A stretch of DNA of 64,000 nucleotides from Onchocerca volvulus (taxonomy: Eukaryota > Nematoda > Chromadorea > Rhabditida > Onchocercidae), in contig HG738138.1 of assembly GCA_000499405.2 (NCBI GenBank), positions 22,392,824 through 22,456,823 on the forward strand, written 5' to 3'. The notes beneath the pieces were generated by a model. It made no database searches. It was not told where the DNA came from and was given only the letters and a program-made list of their open reading frames with translations. This document shows, piece after piece, positions 37,051 to 49,340 of the stretch. Numbering within the stretch: position 1 is the first letter of the stretch; the number at the start of each line of letters is the position of its first letter. A program made the translations under genes and the position numbers.

Positions 37051-40000
37051 ATTGTTGCTAAAAGTTTTACGATTTTCAGTGTAATTTGATAAGAATGAGA
37101 AAAAATATAATAACGCGATATCAAGATATCGAAGATCGAATTGGATTCGACCAAATTGGAAATTGACAAAATCGTTGACTAATTCATTTCTACGCTTAAG
37201 CAAAACTTAAATCCATCTTGTTTTCAGAACAATTATTCAAGTTATCATGTATCCTTGTCTTCATGACGGAAGTGATGTTATAATGTTATCAATCAAAAGT
37301 GCTGATAATTAATTCCGCCTTATTTCAGCAATCAAAAGATTTATTCATTCAAGAATAATCACATGCAAATAATTCGATCTAATAATAATTCAACGTAATT
37401 TCCTTCTTTTGATGAAATAAAATATCCAAGAATGCGGCGAATGGAATTTTGAAAGACGGATATTATCTTGATGATAACATATCATATCATGTCCATTGTT
37501 CGAAACAGTTGAGAAGATTGCTGGTGAAATTTTTCGTTAAAAAAAAAATGCAAAATAAACGACGCTTAGAAACATTTATCATTTTGGAATGTGTCCAGTC
37601 CCAGTCATCTCATCGTTTTATGGCTTGATAGCCAAGAAGAAAAGAAAAAGTTGACAAAACATGGCGACGAAATAAGTGAAACTTGAAAGTTTTGCATACA
37701 AACACTGCTAAACACTGCCATTCATCCGGGAGTTTGCCAAGAGAATCAGCGGGTTGTTTCCATTTGATCGGGAAAACTAGTTTCTGCAGTTTGGGATAAA
37801 GGGGAAATGGAAGAACTTCCATGCTCACCCGTTATTTACCCATTGAAATTCACCTCCAATGGACAAACTTTTCATTCTATTCTTCAGCAAATACAACCGG
37901 AACAATTACCAAATAAAGTTGAAAAGAAGGCATGAGTAAATATCCAATTCATCAACAACTTTTCAACTGAATGGAAAAAATTGACACTTTCGTTTTCTAG
38001 AATTTTATTCTAAAACTGATAGAGTTAAAAGAAATCAATAATATCTGTTAACGCCATCAAAATAACCGATGTCGTCTTTCTCATCGAGAATTCAACTGTT
38101 TTTACGAGAATGAATAGGAGAGTGCCGGAAATTTGTTTTGAATAATTCCCGGCATTTTTTTCTAATTCAATACTTATTAAATGCCAAATGTTATTTCTAA
38201 GAAAACTTACACATGTAATATTGTGTCAAAATTTAAAATTTTAAAAATAATTGAAAATTGGTAAAACTTATGGAAAAAAAAGTTTCGTGGTGCCTACAGC
38301 TGTCAACCGATCGAAATAAATGGGTAATCATCATCGGATGGGTAGCGAGGTTAAAAGGGTTGAGATGGATGAATTGCGGTCAATTTGTGTGTCCCGAAAT
38401 CGAAATCGAGATCGATCATTTCTTTAAATATTCTCTCCTTCATATGAATTCGTATGATCCACATGAATTTATTTAATCACATTATGAATCAAAAAATTTT
38501 AATACGTATATCATCTATTTCAAATTTCACAAATGAGACAATCTCTTGGAAAAATTTTGTTTGGGAAGAGATTTTAATAATTCCTGCAAAAGCAATGGAT
38601 GGATACTTCGGGTCAAAAAAACAAATTGTCATTTATTTGAACATTTTAAGACTGATGTTTGCCAACAAAAAGATTTATTACTTATGTATAAAAAAAGCCA
38701 AGAATTTTTCTCTTAAATTAGGAAGACAAGAAGATTATATCTTCTCAATTATCCAAATAATGATGATCGATTGGCGAAAAAAAATTGATTGCAATCATTT
38801 CCAATTTAGATTATTCACAGAAAAAGTGTCGATTTTCTCCTAAATTGAAACGATTCATGAAAAGTTCACGTAATTTTAAAATTGCTAAGTAGACTGTAAT
38901 TTGTTGTCGCAATAACAATAATATTTTTTCGCAATTATCTGTTATATAAATTTGTGATATTACCGAATTTTTTTTTTTAAATTTCTTTTTGAAGGATGAA
39001 AAGTGAACTTATCAACAGATAATGATGAAAGCTTAAAAGAAAGAGTAACAAAAGTATTGCTAAATTAAAACTGGATGCAACTGAAAAGTTTTTTTTTTTT
39101 TTGTTATTTAAACATTTGACACATCGTAAACAAAAGAAGAATAAAAGAAAAAAAAGTTGATATATTTAGCAAATTTTCAAGTTGAAAAACGAACTTATCA
39201 TTGCAAGATATTTATCACATCAAATTTCTGAATTACTGATATGATATGCTCCGTTTATTCTTCTACTTTCTTACAATAGAAAATAAATTCTTGTGGCTGA
39301 CAAAACATGAATGAAGAAAAGTTTTCAATGCTGCAATGTTGCAGACAGACAAAGGAAAAGTTTTCGAATTAATTTATTTCCAATTTGATTTCTTTTTTTT
39401 TTCGAATTCATTCGATTTGCAAATCATTATGCAGATTTTCATACTCATATATCATGCCATCCTGATAGTATCACATAAAATTTTGTTCATAATTTAGAAC
39501 GAAAGGAAAGATTTTGAAAATTTATTTAAATCGATTCGATGAAACTTATGGCATGATATTTTTCGGCGTGATGAGTGTTCATTTATTTAAATTATGGTTG
39601 ATGCTATTATGATTGATGAGACATCCAATCAAACGAATATAAATATTTGTCGAATGGATTTCTGGTTCATTTTATTGCAGAAATCGCAAAATAAAAATTT
39701 TTTAACTAAAAGAAGGAAAAATTGGCGAAATTCAAAAAGAAAAAAAAAATTTTTTGGAATCGAATAATAGAAAAACGATTATTAAAGGTTACATTTGATA
39801 ATGAAGTGAAAAAGTTCAAAAAATTATGGCAGCGACAAATTTCTGCTGTCAAAGAAAAAAGACGTGATTTTTCAAAATTATGATGCTTAAATATTATTCG
39901 CTTTTCATAAATAAAAACTCATAATAAAAATTTATCTAGAAATCTATAAATACTATGCTTTGAAAATTTTTTTTTAAAGAAATCTCTTTGATATGAGCGA

Positions 40001-42599
40001 GTTTTGTTCCCAATTTCTTAAAACATTGTTTCTAAAAAAGGGATGTCAATAGTACTGGAATTGGAATAGTCAATATAAAATTGTCTTAACTTAATTATCA
40101 AATAAAAAACTTCTACTTCCTATATTCGACTGTTTTTTTGATTGAAAAATACAATTTACCAAAGTTTGACATCAATTTTAATCACAAATGTTCTTATTTG
40201 AATTTTAAAATAGATCAGCTTTAATTTTAAGCATTAATTTATAACAATAAACACGATGCTCATGATGATGAAATTTAGCAATTATGCTGAAAACAAAAAG
40301 TATTATCAAAGACAACAATGTGAATAACTTAAATTACCATCTGTCTAGCGAGAAAAAAGTTTTTTTTATGTTTTTAGACCTAAAAATACGAACCCAAAAA
40401 TTGCGCACACAATTTCAACCAAGATTGCATCACTAAAGTCCTGAACAAATTTTCCCAGGACTAATAATTTGAGCGAATTCCTTTTCTTTTCTCTTTCTTT
40501 TTTTTTGAATATGAAAGGAAATCTGCTTCAATCTATTTATATTTTTAATATTTGCAACCATTTTTTATCGTTTCAAATGATAAAATTATTTGAAAAAGAA
40601 CAAAGCTAATGAGGAGAAATTAATTTGTTGAACTAATCACCGATGCAGTTGAAGAGCAGAATTTTTGTTATTTATAGAAATAATGATCGAACAAGTTTTC
40701 AATAACAACAACAACAACCTTCTTTTCCACATTGTTACTACTCCAATTTGCTGCTTCATTGTTTGAAAACCACAAACGCATTCCAAATGGATTTTATCTT
40801 TAAAGCAAATAAAGAAATTGTAGCACTTGATTTTTCCCATATGAAAATTCATTCCAAAAGATGATTCATTAGAAAATGTTCTCATGTGTTTTCTTTTAAT
40901 TTGTGAAATATTCATAAAATAATTCTTCGAAATTCTTATCTTTTCTCGTTTCAATTTAATGTCTTATTCGAATTTGAAATTGTAGTGGGCAAAATTCGAA
41001 AATGAACTTTAATTCGGGTGAAATTCGATGAAAACTTATATGTCTATATTATTGCGGTTTGATCAATCGTTTTTCAGAATTCTGTTTTTCGATTATTCAC
41101 AAGTATATCAAACTTATTCTTAAAAAGGAGCAAAGTTTAAACTAATTTCGAAAAACTCAAAAAAATCACGAAAAGTTATAGGATTATTTAATCTAGTTTG
41201 GATGAAATTTTAAAATGAAATTTTGCATTAACTGGTAATTGTAGACAGAACTTGTATTATTTGAATACTAGTTGATTGAATTAAATCAAGATTAATTTAA
41301 ACGATAATAATTCTTGAATTATGCTTTGTTTCCTGAAAAATTTCCTATTCCAGAGAATTCTTATATTTGGTGATAATCCGCATGAAATTTTGCAGAATAT
41401 TTGAATAACTCCGGAAATCCATTTTTATGACAGTATTGTGTGAGACATAAACTTCGAATAAGTATTATCTTTAATGAGATCAGAATCGTATACTTTTAGT
41501 AACAATGGGTCACCAAATTTTCACAGCAGAAAAAATAATTCACATGGAAACTTAGGAAGTTGGGCACATGATCTTCGACCATTATTAAATAAAAAGTGTA
41601 ATTAAGTCAATACTAATTAAATATACCAGTATCTTAATACCACGTTTCAATTCTACACCGATATTTCACTATTGGAACAAGAATTCAATCAAAGAACTTT
41701 GTTCCTCAAGCATAGAAATGTCACACAGAGAATCCCGAAAAAATGAAACTTCCAGATAACTTCAAAACTCCTTTCAAAGACTGGATCACAATGCAAAATT
41801 ATAGGTGACTGATAAAAATATACTGATATTGAATATGTCTGTAATAATCCCAAAATTTAAATCAAAAAGAACATTTACACTTCGTTCACTTTATTTTGAG
41901 TCGTCAAGCAAGTATCATCGTATCATTCGACATCTTTAAATGTTAGATGTTGTAATCTATATATGAAACCGGTTTAAAAGGAAAATGTCGTTCTTGGTCC
42001 CGACTGCCTTTTATTGGGTCATTTTCATATACAGATTTGGGATCAAGTTCGATATTTATTTAAAAAATACTGCATATTTAATGTAGTATTTTTTTAGGCC
42101 AGTAAATATTTAACTGTACTATCATGAGCAATTTGATGTGAAATTTTTTTACAAATCCTTTTTTTCTTTTCTGCTGCTCTAAAACCAATTACGCAATGAA
42201 TACATGAAAATATAAAAATATGAATATGTTTTTATCAATTATACTTCTGTAAATAAACATAGAACTTGAATTTAATTGATTTCCGTACATATCGGCTAGG
42301 TGGTTAACGCACAAAGAATGCATCTCAATAGAATCACCACAAAACAAACTGGAACAAGATATCCTTTATTACGAATATTCATCCTTTCATACTGTATCTA
42401 CTGAATGAATTTTAATACTATTTCTACCACACGACATAAATATAGTATATAAAAAAGCTCATAGGAAAGAATGGGATTAAAAAATAAAGCAAAATAAAAG
42501 TCAATATAATCAACAATTTAACAAATAACAAATCTTCTTATAGAGAATGAGAATGATCATACATGGTTAATTTCCAACATTACTAAACCCAAGGATTAA
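37051..42599. other. Large AT-rich region without a recognised gene
   Basis: About 5.5 kb between the start of the cysteine-rich gene and the end of GFM2, both on the minus strand. I checked both strands for exons with nematode splice sites and found none I can support. The longest frames (38454-38843 +, 40637-40954 -) have AT-driven composition. It holds the promoter of the cysteine-rich gene and the 3' UTR of GFM2 (AATAAA on the minus strand at 42365-42370). Confidence 0.5.
37058..37059 (-). other. Candidate trans-splice acceptor for the cysteine-rich gene
   Basis: AACTTTTAG on the minus strand immediately before CAACAATATG. It supports the chosen start and the very short first exon. Confidence 0.45.
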
Positions 42600-45500
42600 T
42601 CAATGATAACCGAACTTGATTGGATTTACAATTTCTTTTTGTCTTTGTTCGCTTACATCTTGATACCCACCTGTTTCCAGATGAATACTTGCATATCCAG
42701 AAGTTATAATTCGAATATTTTTGGAGAATCCTTGTAATTCAGCAAGTGGCATAATGCATCGAACAACATATGTGTCATCAATACATTCTAATCCAGATTC
42801 TGACACAATGCCTCTTCGCTTATAGATTTCTTGCAGTGTCATATCTGCGTATCTTTTACTTGTTGTAATTACCTAAAATATAACAAATATGTTTCGAAGA
42901 TGTTTATTGCATTTAACTTAATATTTATATTGAGTATACTCAATGCAAACTTATTTTTTATCTACTTTGAAAATTTTAGAAATTTCAAGGAATAGACAAA
43001 AGAAAAAATTCAGATAATACCTCAATATTCATTATAGGCTCCAACAAATGTGTACCTGCCTTTTGTAAAGCTTCAGTTACACACTTACTGGCAGCAGCGG
43101 ATATTACTGAAGGATTCAAACGTTTTCCGCTGGTCACAAAATCTGTTAGTATCACGGCAACATCATAAACTGTAAAGCCAGCCAATGGTCCTGTGCAAAG
43201 AGCATTAGTACAACCTTCATTAATTGCATTCAGCCAATTTTCATATAAGCCAACACCCGCATATTCATTATTATCATCCAAAAGTACCACAATCTAAATC
43301 GTATATCATTAAAAACTGATAAGCAACAAAAATAAAACAATGCAAATGATGTGTACTTTCGAAATTCGCCAATAATCTTCAATACTTTGTTTTCACTACT
43401 CATTATACTTCATTAACAGCTTAACCAGCATGTTGGCTGAAATCAGTCATTTCCGACAGACTGATACTTGACTGTACGTAATGGGTAACTGCACTATTTA
43501 CAAAAAACAGTAAACTGAATTCTTGGACTGTTCCAGTATTCTCCTATTTCAACTAAAAGTATCGTATAATCAAGAAAATTTCATTAGTTAATGCTTAGCT
43601 GATATTTCTTTAATAAGTACGGAATAAAAATGTTCCCAAACATCCTTATTCAATCAGAACAATTTAACTCTAATCATACCAGACAATTTCAAGATATAAT
43701 CATTTGCGACTTATAAGATATGTAATGTCTGCCACAGCAATGAGATAATCTATATTTCTAATGTGCGTTCTGAATAATGATGTTGGCAGTACATAAAAGG
43801 AACTTACACAAAGCATTAATATTTTTAAACAAATAGATCATGTCGAGAACTATAAGTCTTTTAATTTGACTGAAAGGGAAACAAAACCATAAATGAAATA
43901 CAAAAATTACAAAAAGTTCTTTAGCATATTCATCAATCAACTATTCACTTTACATTATGCTTTGCTATGTAAAATAATAGTGTAAACCTGCTTAAATTTC
44001 CCGCTATCTCTATTCGGTTTAATAGTAAAAGTAATTCTGCACTCATGTTTCAATTCATTGTCACCAAATGTAGCATTCAAAACTGTGGTATTTGTAACTT
44101 CACTGTCAATGACTTCGCGATAAGCCACCTATAACGAAATTTCATTACGCATATTAGTAGAAAGCTTAACCTCCTCGAATTTTGAATTCCGAAATTGTTC
44201 TAAAATTTATTTCTTATCTTTTAATAGTTTAACAAGGAAGGATCCAAAACCTGTAATGGTCCCATGAAAACATTCAAGCCATAATCACGCTGAAGTCTAT
44301 CTTTGATAACTTCAATATGCAATTCTCCCATTGCACCAATAATCGTTTGACCTAATTCGTTGTCATATCTTACTTGTAAGGATGGATCTTCTATTGCTAA
44401 CTCTTGCAATGCCTATAAAACATTCTGTTCAGATAGAGTAACTGAGCCACATTTTTGATGTAAAATTTCATAATATTGGTAGAGTGTATCTTGCGAAGCT
44501 AAGCTGCTTAAACTCAAAAACAAAATAGTACACTGAAAATTTTTAATTAACTCCAAAACTTATCATTTCAGTAGAAATTTCGAATAAAAAATGAAAATTT
44601 GAAATTGAATTCCAAAAAATTGTCACGAAATTCCACTGAATGCAAACAATGAATATAGAGAAATGAATGAATAAAAATCTTAACTTCTTACCTTTTCAAA
44701 CTTCACATTAGATGCTTCAGATGGTGCCTCGACAGTGCAAAAATAAACTGGATCAGGTGCTTCAATGCCCGTTAGCAAAACAGATTTTACGGGATCAACT
44801 GAATGTTCAAGATGACCTGCAGACTTTAAAATAGTTGAATTCTTTTCTGTTCTTTGAGAACTAAGTGAAATTTGATTAAAATCAGATCGTGCCACCAAAT
44901 ATTTCAAAATTTTAAAATTTCAACAAAATAATGAAACTTAGATAAAATCTTCCTAAACTCCATTAAAGAATCAAACTTACATCTTTGAAGAACAAATTAT
45001 AAACTCCAGCAAGATCTTTATCGGTCAACTTCCGACGCCTTTCACTTGCCATTTCAGCCGCTTTTTTGCTTGCAACAAGTGTATCACTCGTAATTGTAGA
45101 CTTCATACCTGTCAGAACAGCAATATTTCCTGCCTGTAGTAACATATTTTTTCATTTCAAATAGCATTAAAATCATAAGCGTAAGAAGTTTTATCTTTAT
45201 TAAATTATTTCTTAAATTCACTAACGGAAAACCAGAAAATTTTTTCCAATCAAAAATATGAAAGGATAAGAAAAGATGAATAAATTTAGAAACAAAAACA
45301 TGAATTTAAATAATCCAATCAAGAAATATTTTACAATCAGAAAATTAGGGAATAATAAAGGAAGATCTCAAAATTATCGATAAGAACCTTGACAGATGAA
45401 GTCAATTCGAGTTGATCACTATGTGGAATATGAACATTAAATTTATTTTCTACACTGCCCTTATTAGCATTGTACAACGAACCCATATTTTTGATTTCAC

Positions 45501-47673
45501 CAGTGTATATACGTGCATAGGTTAGCTGTCCAAGCCTTTTATCATGTCTAATCTATAATATCTAATATGAGCAGATGAATGAGACGTAGAAGCATGAAAT
45601 TAATATCTTTTTTCTGTTTAAAACGAATAACTTCTATTCTTATTTCTTAGAGTTTGAAAATTTTTTATAATTTATTAGGTCAATTATCAAATGAGTTTAG
45701 AAGTTTGATCGATTTAATATTCACTTGTTCATAGAGATCAAAATTGTATAATATAAAATAACAACAGGTGAAAACTTGAACCATCCATCTCTAACAACAT
45801 ATTAAAATATATTAAAAGAAAAGTTCCTTTGGGTGAGCAGTAGGAAGCGAAAACTTAACTGATTAAAATTCGACCGGTCTGAATCAGATAATCCAGACTA
45901 AGATCGCGGATATACTTTTGAAAAAATAATATAGCAGATCTTCAACTTTTTTTAGCCATCTATATATATAAATCTTCAAGAAGTTGAGAATGATAAATTA
46001 AATCAATATTAACTAACTTTAAATACTAGAGCACTTAAATCGTTGCCAAAGACTTTATTAACAAAACTATTTTTCTCTGTCGGACATGGCAAACAGCTCA
46101 CCACCAAATCAAGAATTGGACTGACACTTTGTACACATCTGCAAAACTATTGTTATAACATTTTTATTCTACTTTAGACAATAAGAACAAGATACAATCT
46201 ACCTTAATGCTGATCCGCAAGCTACCGGAATAATCTGATGAGCAAGTGTAAGTCGTCGCATAGCATTAAGCGCTTCTACATTCAGAGCGTTATTCTCACT
46301 GCTGGTTTCCAAAAATATTTCAGCAAAATGATCATCCAAATCCGCCAATTTTGAAAACATTTCTTCGCGAGCAGTCATCATTTGCTCAAAACTAAACATG
46401 CGACAATTATTAATTAAGTTATGGTTCTATTTTTTGGCATTTTCATAATATTCCCCACATATAAATCATTACTTAATGATATATATTTATATATATATAA
46501 TGTGTTTTACATATATTTATAATATATATATATATATGCAAAACACATCAAACACATATAATAAATTTCACCCACAGAAACAACTCACTGGGAGTAGTTT
46601 TCTTTCAAATCGATCCACCGCGCTTCATCATCTAAGTCAAAATGTAAATAACGTTTGTTGATTATATCCACAATCTCCACAACATGCTTATTTTTACATG
46701 CAATGGGTATACAAACCTAGAAAAATCAGTTATATCTAAAAAAAGATAATGTACTTGAATAAAATTAGTTAAAGAAACGAAAAGAAAGCATGTACTTGGC
46801 TCATTCAAAATTACAAGCATACGAACTTGAACAATTAAAAAAAACATACGCTGATGGGATTTTTCAATCCCAATCTCTCTGTTACTGAATCAACAGATCT
46901 GTGAAAATCTGCAGTTTGTTTATCCATTTTATTTAAGAAAAAAACCGATGGAATAGAAAATTTCTTCGCTTGTCGCCAAACAGTTATAGTTTGTGCCTGT
47001 ACACCGGTTGATGCATCTAAAATAGTTACAGCACCATCTAATACGCGAAGACATCTTTCAACCTGTAATAAATAAGCAGCTCAACAATGGATGAAAAAAA
47101 TGACTTAAATCTGATAAAGAATTGTATCATGAACTTTCCATAGTTTCATATTTTCTAAATTATTCTATGCAAGTCAAAAGATAATTTCAATTTATGATTT
47201 GATCAGCAACAATGATTCTTGTAGCAAGAGTGAAAACATACTGCATTGAGAATTAAATTTCATTCAAATTCTCATACTTCTAAAGTGAAATCGACATGTC
47301 CAGGAGTATCAATTAAATTGATTCTATGTTTTTTCCAAAACAATGTTATTGCTGCAGACTGTATTGTAATACCTCGTTCACGTTCTAACTCCATAAAATC
47401 TGTTACAGTATTTCCTGAAATTATCCATTTTAGCTTTTGTTTTTAGATCCCAGTTATGTTTATATCTTGAAATAAATTTAGAAAAATAAGAGCAGACCAG
47501 AATCAACATTTCCCAAAAATTTTGTTGAACCAGCAAGATATAATAAACGCTCCGTAACTGTCGTCTTTCCTGCATCAATATGCGCAATAATGCCAATATT
47601 ACGTATCAATTTCTGATCTACATCCAAATTCACTGCCTTACTCGAAATTGAACCTGAAACGAGCCTATCCCAG
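42600..47673 (-). CDS. Mitochondrial elongation factor G 2 / ribosome-releasing factor 2 (GFM2), 5' exon unresolved
   Basis: GFM2 is a mitochondrial GTPase that splits post-termination ribosomes together with the recycling factor. Exons: 47498-47673, 47278-47414, 46850-47062, 46589-46716, 46203-46391, 46018-46138, 45388-45552, 44981-45133, 44692-44823, 44251-44412, 43988-44128, 43021-43293, 42600-42872. They give about 754 codons (human 779). GTPase motifs: AHIDAGKTT (G1), RGIT (G2), DTPGH (G3), NKMD (G4), GSAL (G5). Downstream are [18 protein letters not shown] and the GFM2-type [15 protein letters not shown]. The Lys/Arg-rich insert before [13 protein letters not shown] matches GFM2 rather than GFM1. 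The first listed exon enters in phase 2 (WDRLVSGS), so a further exon with the ATG and mitochondrial presequence must lie upstream. A phase-compatible donor at about 47762 was seen but lacks an in-frame ATG. Confidence 0.92.
46473..46560. repeat. (TA)n-rich tract in a GFM2 intron
   Basis: Repeated TATATATA blocks with interruptions inside the intron between 46391 and 46589. Confidence 0.8.
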
Positions 47674-48394
47674 CTGTATCAATAAAATTTGTGAATAATA
47701 AAGTACAGACTTATCTAGTGATTGATGAAAAATTTTTATCTTTATTAAAGAAAGATTTCTTACTAGCAATTTTTCCAAAAATAAACAATTTGTGTTAGAT
47801 GACTATTTCTGGAGACATGTGCATATTTTCTTTGTAGTTTTTTCCACTGATATACCTCAGCTGATGCCGAAAAAGTTAAAGAATGAAAAAGCTAATAAGA
47901 TTGGAATTGTCAGAAAAGCTGAAATTCACATTTTGCAAAAATTTTGACCCATACCCATTTGTTGATATCAAAAAAAAGAGACGAGCGAGAAACAAATATT
48001 AACTAATAAATCATAAAAGCTTGTGAATTAATTTCATTTTTTGACCATTTGGACGAATAATTGTATAAAGATACAAAATCAATTGGTATAGTAAGGAATT
48101 TCTTAACTGGTAGCGAGACGAAAGTTACTTTTTGAAATGATATGAAAGCAAAGAGATTAACTTTTTGGCTTCCGTGGTTTGTAAGTGCATAGCATTCGGA
48201 TATTATAGACATTTTTGTGAAACCATTTCAACTTTATCGACTTCATCTCAGTTAGAGACTATCACTATCTTTACATTCCTGAAATAATAGCGATTTATCG
48301 ATGCAATGCATCAAAAAGTTCCATTATTTTAATTCGCCGGAAAAGAAGTACTGTATCGAATAATACCGATCGGATTATGTGTATGATGGTATTA

Positions 48395-48615
48395 GCAATA
48401 TGATGATGATTATGATAGCGATATGATAGTAAAGATGATAGCAGTATAGTAGTGATGATAACAATGTAATAGTAATTAATGATAAATTAATAATTATAAT
48501 GAAAGTGGATGATATGGTAACAGCAGCAGTGGTGGAAGACGACAATGATGATAGTTTTAATGATATAATATTGATGGCAATATAATTTGATAATGAGAAC
48601 GATAATGATAATAAC
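48395..48615. repeat. Degenerate GAT/GATA-rich trinucleotide tract
   Basis: About 220 bp dominated by GATGAT, GATAGT, GATAAT and related triplets, decayed from a microsatellite. No coding sense. Confidence 0.7.
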
Positions 48616-48770
48616 GACGAAAGAATAAAGAAGAAAGTGCACAGAATTTGATGAAAATCACATCAACGAAAAGTTCACATCCAAATAAAACCAATAAAAA
48701 GATATGCGAGATATAACGGGCCATTTTTTGTGGCTTGCCAGACGGCTGTGGAAGTTTGGATGAACTGCTA

Positions 48771-48866
48771 CTGACGCATCTTGTCGTTCTCTACGTGCAG
48801 TGCTGACGCATCTTGCCGTTCTTTACGTGTATTGTTGACGCGTCGTGCCATTTTTAGTGTGTAGTG
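48771..48866. repeat. 32-bp tandem repeat, three copies plus a decayed fourth
   Basis: Copies at 48771-48802, 48803-48834 and 48835-48866 share CTGACGCATCTTG at the start, CGTTCT in the middle and ACGTG near the end. The first two differ at only four or five positions; the third is more diverged. The block is richer in G+C than its surroundings and each copy carries CG dinucleotides. Confidence 0.8.
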
Positions 48867-49316
48867 ATGACCTTTTATGCTTCATGATAACCTTGATATT
48901 TATGACTAAACTTATCCATTAACATCTATGTCGACGTTTACACATCATTTTTTATTTTCTTCCACTTAATTTTCTACAAATTTCTTTCAGCAATTTTTTT
49001 CTCTCTCACTGATCTCTTCTTATGCACTCATTTCAGAAAATAGTTCATAGTCCAGATCACTTTTTAAATCAGATACTGAACATTCCTTGTCATAAATAAA
49101 TAGTTCTTTTCATAGAGAAATTTTTGAGATTCTTCTATCTTCCTTTCTCTTTTTCTCAAGTTTTCATAGCAGAAATCGCATGTCAACTTCTTTATAATAA
49201 GTCGACAAATTATTAATTCTTTGATGTCATATACATTTAGTATGTAGAATAAATTGCATTAATACTACTTTAATCTAATCATATGATTGGGATATAATAT
49301 TTCTCAAAATATTTTT

Positions 49317-49318
49317 AG
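49317..49318 (+). other. Candidate trans-splice acceptor for iRhom
   Basis: AAATATTTTTAG, 22 nt before the ATG at 49341, with no upstream cis-exon needed. Confidence 0.45.
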
Positions 49319-49340
49319 TTCAGAAATTTGAATAAAAAAG

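Larger units (their letters stand above)
47674..49340. promoter_or_regulatory. Divergent intergenic region GFM2 / iRhom
   Basis: About 1.7 kb separating two genes transcribed away from each other; it must hold both promoters and the missing GFM2 5' exon. It contains a GAT/AAT-rich degenerate repeat (about 48395-48615) and a 32-bp minisatellite (48771-48866). Confidence 0.5.

Noticed and set aside
38258..38843. Two overlapping plus-strand open frames (72 and 129 aa)
   Set aside because: They overlap in different frames, match no family, lack splice or start context, and their composition follows local AT content.
47762..47880. Possible GFM2 presequence exon ending in GCTA/GTAAGAA
   Set aside because: The phase fits the next exon but there is no in-frame ATG before a stop, so it was not added to the model.
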